Shown here: in pieces, positions 59,150-64,000 of the stretch | Layout: each line of letters begins with the position of its first letter | Numbering within the stretch: the stretch's first letter is position 1 | From: Pacificoceanicola sp049341065 | GTDB taxonomy: Bacteria > Pseudomonadota > Alphaproteobacteria > Rhodobacterales > Rhodobacteraceae | Direction of reading: 5' to 3' | DNA length: 64,000 nucleotides | Assembly (NCBI RefSeq): GCF_049341065.1 | Contig: NZ_JBMPIX010000006.1 | Location: 62,001-126,000 of the forward strand | Translations under genes and position numbers: made by a program | The notes under the pieces: generated by a model | Seen by the model: only the letters and a program-made list of their open reading frames with translations | Told to the model about the DNA's origin: nothing | Databases searched by the model: none

Positions 59150-59716
59150 CTAGATCCAACTGCGCCCCTCGGGCAACAGAAGCGATTGTCCGGGGGCGAG
59201 GCCGTCAAGGCTCCATTCCCCCACCGACCAGCGCACCAGCCGCAGGCAGGGCAGACCGACATGCGCCGTCATCCGGCGCACCTGTCGGTTGCGGCCTTCG
59301 GTGATGGTCAGGCGCAACCAAGCATCCGGCACGGATTTGCGAAAACGCACTGGCGGATCACGCTCCCACAAAGCGGGTGCATCGATCTGTTGAACCTTGG
59401 CAGGGCGGGTCGGACCATCCTTGAGGGTGACACCCTTGCGAAGGGCGGCAAGCTGATCCTTGGACGGCGTGCCTTCGACCTGAACCAGATAGGTTTTCGG
59501 CTGTTTGAACTTGGGCGAGGAAATGCGCGACTGGAGGCGGCCATCATCGGTGAGCACCATCAGCCCTTCGCTGTCACGGTCCAGACGCCCCGCCGGATAG
59601 ACCCCGGGCATGTCGATGTAGGTGGACAGGGTTGGGCGCGGGCTGCCTTCCATGCTTTTGTCGGTGAACTGTGACAGCACGCCGAAGGGTTTGTTGAACA
59701 ATACAACGCGTGCCAT
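59150..59716 (-). CDS. RluE-like rRNA pseudouridine synthase
   Basis: The 188-residue protein starts MARVVLFNKPFGVLSQFTDK with no S4 domain. The catalytic motif is AGRLDRDSEGLMVLTDDGRL, and the C-terminal NRQVRRMTAHVGLPCLRLVR is typical of the RsuA/RluE group. RluE modifies U2457 of 23S rRNA in E. coli. The ATG stands one base after the tadA stop, indicating a tadA-rluE operon. Confidence 0.92.
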   Translation of the reverse strand: MARVVLFNKPFGVLSQFTDKSMEGSPRPTLSTYIDMPGVYPAGRLDRDSEGLMVLTDDGRLQSRISSPKFKQPKTYLVQVEGTPSKDQLAALRKGVTLKDGPTRPAKVQQIDAPALWERDPPVRFRKSVPDAWLRLTITEGRNRQVRRMTAHVGLPCLRLVRWSVGEWSLDGLAPGQSLLLPEGRSWI

Positions 59717-59717
59717 C

Positions 59718-60167
59718 TTAGCGTCTGCCTTCGAAAAAATCGCGCAACAAGGCGGCGGACTGGTCTTCGGCGAGGCCGTCATAGACCTCGGGTCGGTGGT
59801 GGCATTGCGGATGGGCAAATATCCGGGCGCCATGGGCGACACCGCCGGATTTCGGGTCAGATGCGCCGTAGTAAAGGCGGCGGATGCGGGCGAATGAGAT
59901 GGCCGCGGCGCACATCGGGCACGGCTCCAGCGTGACATAAAGATCGTGATCGCTCAGCCGTTCGCTGCCCAAAGCGGCGCAGGCGGCGCGGATGGCCAGC
60001 ACTTCGGCATGGGCGGTCGGGTCGTTCAATTCGCGGGTGCGATTGCCGGCTTCGGCAACGACCCGGCCGAAAGGCCCGACGATCACGGCGCCAACGGGCA
60101 CTTCGCCCCGGTCGGCGGCAGCGCGGGCCTGCACCAAAGCGCGGTCCATATGTGAGGTGAATGTCAT
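59718..60167 (-). CDS. tadA: tRNA-specific adenosine deaminase TadA
   Basis: The 149-residue zinc deaminase starts MTFTSHMDRALVQARAAADR. The zinc/proton-shuttle motif is HAEVLAI, with the second zinc motif PCPMCAAAISFARIRR. It converts A34 of tRNA-Arg(ACG) to inosine. It is divergent from the rluB-like gene and directly upstream of the rluE-like gene, so three RNA-modification genes sit together. Confidence 0.95.
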   Translation of the reverse strand: MTFTSHMDRALVQARAAADRGEVPVGAVIVGPFGRVVAEAGNRTRELNDPTAHAEVLAIRAACAALGSERLSDHDLYVTLEPCPMCAAAISFARIRRLYYGASDPKSGGVAHGARIFAHPQCHHRPEVYDGLAEDQSAALLRDFFEGRR

Positions 60168-60252
60168 GGCCCCTCATACAAAAGCGCGCGCCGAAGCCCA
60201 AGGGTTTTGACATCTGCTTTGACAGGGGCCGGATTTGCGGTAGAGGGGCGCT

Positions 60253-61068
60253 ATGGCTCAGAACCCTTCCTCCCCCCCGCCCGGCGATCGCATCGCCAAG
60301 GTTATTGCCCGCGCCGGTGTCGCATCCCGCCGCGAGGTGGAACGCATGATCGAAGCGGGCCGGGTCGAGGTCAACGGCAAGGTAATCGACCGTGCCGCGC
60401 TGAACGTGACCGACAAGGACAAGATCGTCGTCGACGGCAAACCGCTGGACGCGCCGGAAGAGCCCAAGCTGTGGCTGTACCATAAGCCCACCGGCCTTGT
60501 GACGACCAACAAGGACGAACAGGGCCGCCCGACGATCTATGACGACCTGCCCGACGACATGCCGCGCGTGATGAGCGTGGGACGGCTGGACCTGAACTCG
60601 GAAGGGCTTTTGCTGCTGACCAATGACGGCGGCGTCAAGCGCAAGCTGGAGCTGCCCTCGACCGGTTGGCTACGGCGATACCGTGTGCGCGTCAACGGCC
60701 GCCCGACTGAAGCCGTGCTTGAGCCATTGCGCAAAGGGCTTGTCGTCGATGGCCAAAGGTTCTTGCCGATGGTGGTCAGCATCGACCGCCAGCAAGGTGC
60801 AAATGCCTGGCTGACCATCGGACTTCGCGAAGGCAAGAACCGCGAGATCCGGCGCGCCATGAGCGACATCGGGTTGACGGTGAACCGGCTGATCCGGGTG
60901 TCCTATGGGCCGTTTCAGCTTGGACAGCTCAAGCCGGGTGAAGTCGAGGAAGTGCGCCGCAAGATCCTGCGCGACCAGTTGGGGCTGGAAATGGGCAACC
61001 CCGAGGGCACCGCAAAAGCCAAGCCGAAGGTCCAGCGCAATCGACCTCCGAAGCGCGGTAAGTCTTAA
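60253..61068 (+). CDS. rluB: RluB-like pseudouridine synthase with S4 domain
   Basis: The 271-residue protein starts MAQNPSSPPPGDRIAKVIAR. An S4 RNA-binding domain (VASRREVERMIEAGRVEVNG) precedes the catalytic domain with VGRLDLNSEGLLLLTNDGGV and NREIRRAMSDIGLTVNRLIR. A basic tail (KPKVQRNRPPKRGKS) follows. RluB makes pseudouridine at 2605 of 23S rRNA. Divergent tadA/rluB pairing is common in alphaproteobacteria. Confidence 0.93.
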   Translation: MAQNPSSPPPGDRIAKVIARAGVASRREVERMIEAGRVEVNGKVIDRAALNVTDKDKIVVDGKPLDAPEEPKLWLYHKPTGLVTTNKDEQGRPTIYDDLPDDMPRVMSVGRLDLNSEGLLLLTNDGGVKRKLELPSTGWLRRYRVRVNGRPTEAVLEPLRKGLVVDGQRFLPMVVSIDRQQGANAWLTIGLREGKNREIRRAMSDIGLTVNRLIRVSYGPFQLGQLKPGEVEEVRRKILRDQLGLEMGNPEGTAKAKPKVQRNRPPKRGKS

Positions 61069-61142
61069 CCCCGCCTTAACTATTCTTCGAATTTCCCGAG
61101 CCTTGCCCCGTTTTCGCCCGGATTCGCAGCGACTTCTGAAGC

Positions 61143-61340
61143 ATGATGATGACGCTGCTAACATTTGCGATTCTTGGGGTTTCCGTGCTTTTGGTCATCT
61201 GCGGCCTGCGCACGTTGGCACAAGATACTTACCAAACGATTGCACTCGCAACTGAGCGCGCACGCAAAGCGGGAGCACTGATCCCACGCGCCTCGTTTGC
61301 GACGCTCTGGCTCATGATCTTCGCACTGAGTTATATGTGA
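61143..61340 (+). CDS. Small single- or two-pass membrane protein (65 residues)
   Basis: The product starts MMMTLLTFAILGVSVLLVIC. One long helix (about 3-22) is followed by a cytoplasmic-looking stretch (RTLAQDTYQTIALATERARK) and a second hydrophobic patch (FATLWLMIFALSYM) at the C-terminus. I do not recognise it. Its stop (TGA) overlaps a possible GTG start of the next gene. Position and strand make it the first gene of the XpaC-like/TelA cluster. Confidence 0.65.
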   Translation: MMMTLLTFAILGVSVLLVICGLRTLAQDTYQTIALATERARKAGALIPRASFATLWLMIFALSYM

Positions 61341-61351
61341 CAGAGCTGCCC

Positions 61352-62182
61352 ATGACGCAAAAACGCAAAAACCTGACCAACCTTGGCGGTGCGGCGATCG
61401 ACCCCGGCCTGAATATACTGTTTCTCGCGGCCTTTCCGCTGGTGCTTTGGCTGTTTCAGGATTCGACGTTGGGAATCGTTACGGCGCTGATCGAGATGTT
61501 GCTGTTCGCGGTCGCATTGCGGCTGATCTCGAGCGGTCAAAAGATTCAGGATGCCTATAATGCTGCCGAAGTGGCGCACAGACCGCGCGTTCCGCGCAAG
61601 GTGATCGGATCGCTTTTGATCGGCGTTATGGTGATGATCCTTGCCGGAATGCATTATGACACCTTGATTTTCCCGCTGATGATTGGCGGTGTTGCCTTGG
61701 GTCTTAGCCTGACATCCTTTGGCATTGATCCTTTGCAGGACAAGGGTTTGGACAATCCCGAGGTTTTGGCCCGGATCGAAGCGGCCGAGTATCTCGTCCA
61801 GACCGAGGACACACTAATCGAACTGTCCGAACGGGTGGCGGAGCTTGGCGATGCCGACCTGACCTTGCAGACAGATGCCGCCCGCGATCTGGCCACACGC
61901 ATCGCGCGGGCCTTTTCGTCGGACGCGCGGGACTTGACCCGGCTGCGCAAGCCGATGGCCAAGTTCATCGAGATCCTGAGCACCGAGATCACTCGCCTTG
62001 AAGAGGCATGGCATGGCGAAGACTATTTTTTCGCGCGCCGGCGCTATGTGGCCAAGGTCAAGATTCTTGCCGAAAGCTTCGAAGAGCGTGCCCGCCGCGG
62101 TGGCGTGAAATCCGGGCGTGACGTTTTCGACATGGAGGCAGATATGCTTCTTGGGCGGATGCCGCAGGAAAACGCCGCCTGA
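61352..62182 (+). CDS. XpaC-like membrane protein, divergent paralogue A
   Basis: The 276-residue protein starts MTQKRKNLTNLGGAAIDPGL. Four hydrophobic segments fill the first half, then the motif SFGIDPLQDKGLD leads into a helical cytoplasmic domain. The segment HRPRVPRKVIGSLLIG through FGIDPLQDKG aligns with RRPGIPRKIFAAVF through FGIDPLKDKG in the gene at 62357, so the two are tandem paralogues. Its C-terminal half is more diverged and lacks the DL-x2-ARKFL pattern. A GTG start at 61337 overlapping the previous stop is an alternative. Function is unknown. Confidence 0.7.
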   Translation: MTQKRKNLTNLGGAAIDPGLNILFLAAFPLVLWLFQDSTLGIVTALIEMLLFAVALRLISSGQKIQDAYNAAEVAHRPRVPRKVIGSLLIGVMVMILAGMHYDTLIFPLMIGGVALGLSLTSFGIDPLQDKGLDNPEVLARIEAAEYLVQTEDTLIELSERVAELGDADLTLQTDAARDLATRIARAFSSDARDLTRLRKPMAKFIEILSTEITRLEEAWHGEDYFFARRRYVAKVKILAESFEERARRGGVKSGRDVFDMEADMLLGRMPQENAA

Positions 62183-62264
62183 GAAAGACTTGCGCCACTT
62201 CCCCCTAGCAAGTGCAGCATTTTGCCCTTAAGTTTTGGACAATGATGTTCTGGACGGGGGTATT

Positions 62265-62354
62265 ATGTCCACAACCACCCTGCAAAAAGTGACCTACGTG
62301 CTTTTGATCGTACTTCTTTTCGGAGTCGTGACCGGCTGGCTTGGGGGACTTTGA
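62265..62354 (+). CDS. 29-residue hydrophobic membrane micropeptide
   Basis: A short frame starts MSTTTLQKVTYVLLIVLLFG and ends VVTGWLGGL. GGACGGGGG lies five bases before the ATG. Residues 11-22 form one hydrophobic helix after a short polar N-terminus with a single Lys, so it would be a one-pass membrane peptide. Its stop is two bases before the ATG of the next gene, and the GGGGGA within its last codons can serve as that gene's ribosome-binding site. It fits neatly between the two XpaC-like genes. No homologue is known to me. Confidence 0.55.
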   Translation: MSTTTLQKVTYVLLIVLLFGVVTGWLGGL

Positions 62355-62356
62355 GT

Positions 62357-63253
62357 ATGGCGCAGCGTTACGGCGGCAAATTCAGCCCGGACGGCAGCAC
62401 CGTCACCCCCGAGGATCGCCCGGATACGCCTGCGTACAAAGGCGCGCGGGTGGATCCGGTTGGCGCGCGCTCGAACGTCTTGTTCATTCCGCCGATCATT
62501 CTGGCCGCCATGTCACTGAACGATGGTGCCGTAGGGCTTGGCATTGGTCTTGCGGGGGCGGCATCGCTGCTACTGGGCGCATGGCTGTTGCGCGATGGGC
62601 TGCAAGCGCAGGCCGCCTATGACGAACGCCGCGTGGCCCGCCGCCCGGGCATTCCGCGCAAGATTTTTGCTGCCGTTTTTTGCGCCATCGGTGCAGGCAT
62701 TGCTGCATGGAAAGGCGAGCCGGGGCTGCTGGCTCCGTTGATCTTTGGCGGCGCTGCCGGTGTGCTGCATCTGGGCGCCTTTGGCATTGATCCTTTGAAG
62801 GACAAGGGCATGGAGGGGGTTGATACCTTCCAGCAGGACCGCGTTGCGCGTGTTGTCGATGAGGCTGAAAAGCACCTCGTTGCGATGAGCGACGCCATCA
62901 AGCGTGCTGGCGACCGGCAGGTCGAAGCGCGGGTGGAACGCTTTCAGGTCAAGGTCCGCGAGATGACCCGCACGGTCGAGGAAGACCCGCGCGATCTGTC
63001 CGCCGCGCGCAAGTTTTTGGGCGTCTACCTGATGGGCGCGCGGGACGCGGCGATCAAGTTCGCCGACATCTATTCGCGGTCGCAGGATCGCAAGGCGAAA
63101 TCCGATTTCATGATGTTGCTGACCGATCTCGAAGAGACTTTCAGCAAGAAGACACAAAAGCTCTTGTTGGACAACAACGCCGACCTGACAGTTGAAATCG
63201 ACGTGCTGCGTGACCGCCTGCAGCGTGAGGGTGTGCATCTCGATCCGAGATGA
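62357..63253 (+). CDS. XpaC family protein (5-bromo-4-chloroindolyl phosphate hydrolysis family), paralogue B
   Basis: The 298-residue protein starts MAQRYGGKFSPDGSTVTPED. Several hydrophobic segments (IPPIILAAMSLNDGAVGLGI; GIGLAGAASLLLGAWLLRDG; LLAPLIFGGAAGVLHLGAFG) precede the FGIDPLKDKG motif. The C-terminal XpaC region follows, with EEDPRDLSAARKFLGVYLMG, a coiled stretch and LDNNADLTVEIDVLRDRLQR. XpaC was named from a Bacillus phenotype and its molecular role is not established. XpaC-family genes frequently sit beside telA, as here, 25 bases apart. Confidence 0.85.
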   Translation: MAQRYGGKFSPDGSTVTPEDRPDTPAYKGARVDPVGARSNVLFIPPIILAAMSLNDGAVGLGIGLAGAASLLLGAWLLRDGLQAQAAYDERRVARRPGIPRKIFAAVFCAIGAGIAAWKGEPGLLAPLIFGGAAGVLHLGAFGIDPLKDKGMEGVDTFQQDRVARVVDEAEKHLVAMSDAIKRAGDRQVEARVERFQVKVREMTRTVEEDPRDLSAARKFLGVYLMGARDAAIKFADIYSRSQDRKAKSDFMMLLTDLEETFSKKTQKLLLDNNADLTVEIDVLRDRLQREGVHLDPR

Positions 63254-63278
63254 GTGAAGTTTAAAAACGGGGGACCAC

Positions 63279-64000
63279 ATGTCCGAAAATGTTCGTCAAA
63301 AGGCGCAGGCCGCGCTGGCCGAAGTCGAAGAAGTCAACGCCATCATCCTGCCCGAACCGGCAGAGGCAAACGCGGTTGTCGCACTGTCCGACGCCAATGC
63401 AGAAGTCGGCGAGGAAATCCGCACCCGCATGGACGAGATCGACATGAACGACACCCAGTCGATCGTGTCCTTCGGCTCGGCTGCGCAGGCGGAATTGCAG
63501 GAAATCAGTCAGGCGATGCTGACCGACGTACGCAACAAGGACGTTGGCCCGGCGGGCGACAGCCTGCGCGGCATTGTCACGACAATCCGGGGTTTCAGCG
63601 TGTCTGAGCTGGACGTGCGCCGCGAACGCAGCTGGTGGGAAAAGCTCATCGGTCGCGCCGCCCCCTTTGCCAAGTTCACCGCGCGCTTCGAAGAAGTGCA
63701 GGAGCAGATCGACCGCGTGACGGACAACCTGCTGGAGCACGAGCATAAGCTGCTCAAGGACATCAAGTCGCTGGACCTGCTCTACGAAAAGACCCTTCAG
63801 TTCTATGACGAGCTGGCGCTTTATATCGCCGCAGGCGAGGAAAAGCTGAAAGTGCTGGACGCAAAAGATATCCCCGCCGCCGAAGCCGCAGTGCAGGCCG
63901 CCGCCGAAAACGATCAGATGATCAAAGCGCAGGAATTGCGCGATCTGCGCGCCGCACGTGACGATCTGGAACGCCGGGTGCATGATCTGAAGCTGACCCG
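63279..64000 (+). CDS. telA: TelA/KlaA family (toxic anion resistance) protein, partial
   Basis: The first 240 residues are present; the gene runs off the right edge. It starts MSENVRQKAQAALAEVEEVN and is soluble and highly helical. The stretch RRERSWWEKLIGRAAPFAKF, followed by EVQEQIDRVTDNLLEHEHKL and DIKSLDLLYEKTLQFYDELA, matches the TelA family. TelA was linked to tellurite resistance on plasmids, but chromosomal copies probably have a general envelope-stress role (inference). It follows XpaC paralogue B. Confidence 0.88.
   Translation, partial: MSENVRQKAQAALAEVEEVNAIILPEPAEANAVVALSDANAEVGEEIRTRMDEIDMNDTQSIVSFGSAAQAELQEISQAMLTDVRNKDVGPAGDSLRGIVTTIRGFSVSELDVRRERSWWEKLIGRAAPFAKFTARFEEVQEQIDRVTDNLLEHEHKLLKDIKSLDLLYEKTLQFYDELALYIAAGEEKLKVLDAKDIPAAEAAVQAAAENDQMIKAQELRDLRAARDDLERRVHDLKLT

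Noticed and set aside
1..64000. CRISPR array, prophage, insertion sequence, tRNA or rRNA
   Set aside because: No regularly spaced repeats, transposase or integrase genes, or tRNA/rRNA sequence were recognised on reading. The gene content is core-like throughout.

Overview
The window is GC-rich, densely coded chromosomal DNA from an alphaproteobacterium, most likely a marine Rhodobacteraceae (Roseobacter-group) bacterium. The lineage call rests on the CcrM GANTC methyltransferase, a RpoH sigma factor with a TGATCC (sigma-E type) promoter, COQ9, a DUF1127 protein, PII uridylyltransferase next to MurJ, aerobic HemF, and the general style of the proteins. No rRNA, tRNA, insertion sequence, prophage or CRISPR array was recognised. 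Nearly all of it looks like core genome.

Layout. 1-1440: a TPP-riboswitch-controlled thiamine ABC transporter (thiB, partial thiP). 1537-6300: aroC, a chemoreceptor, a DMT-family transporter and a secreted YbjN-like protein. 6362-9079: ccrM, rnhB and a degenerate GGDEF protein, all on the minus strand. 9190-11400: the groES-groEL heat-shock operon with a perfect CIRCE operator. 11633-16707: a second DMT transporter, a SnoaL-like/DUF2161 pair, a TraB/GumN protein and an M3 peptidase. 16882-21446: rpoH-chaN-coaBC-dut-thiF/moeB, a minus-strand run headed by a candidate sigma-E promoter. 21584-25906: a glutathione S-transferase with an extra Cys-rich tail, comM, an HSL-type esterase and gshB. 25965-36896: yraN, rsmI, an LpoA-like lipoprotein, glnD, a LysE exporter, murJ, a phospholipase D-like gene, a degenerate rhomboid and trpS. 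36982-43651: ruvCAB, a DUF1127 gene with a repeat-rich promoter region, prmA, an MFS transporter and a cupin. 43864-47762: a YeeE/YedE transporter, an ABC-2 exporter and a third DMT transporter. 48094-50164: hemE and hemC, divergent. 50327-55907: a DUF2189 membrane protein, quinone oxidoreductase, COQ9, rpsU, a D,D-carboxypeptidase with a SPOR-like tail and a HAD hydrolase. 56034-61068: clpS, an RsmC-like methyltransferase, an SDR lacking its catalytic lysine, hemF, two pseudouridine synthases and tadA. 61143-64000: a co-directional cluster of small membrane proteins, two XpaC-like paralogues and telA.

Much of the content is housekeeping: protein quality control (groESL, rpoH, clpS, M3 peptidase), tetrapyrrole synthesis (hemE, hemC, hemF), recombination (ruvCAB, rnhB, comM), translation and RNA modification (trpS, rpsU, tadA, rsmI, rluB/rluE, prmA) and cell envelope (murJ, LpoA-like, DacC). 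The least explained part is the XpaC/TelA cluster at the right edge, which includes a 29-residue membrane micropeptide at 62265-62354. Other points worth checking are proteins that keep a family fold but have lost active-site residues (rhomboid, SDR, GGDEF), fusions (membrane-anchored ThiF; GST with a TRASH/YHS-like tail), and several unassigned operator-like dyads.
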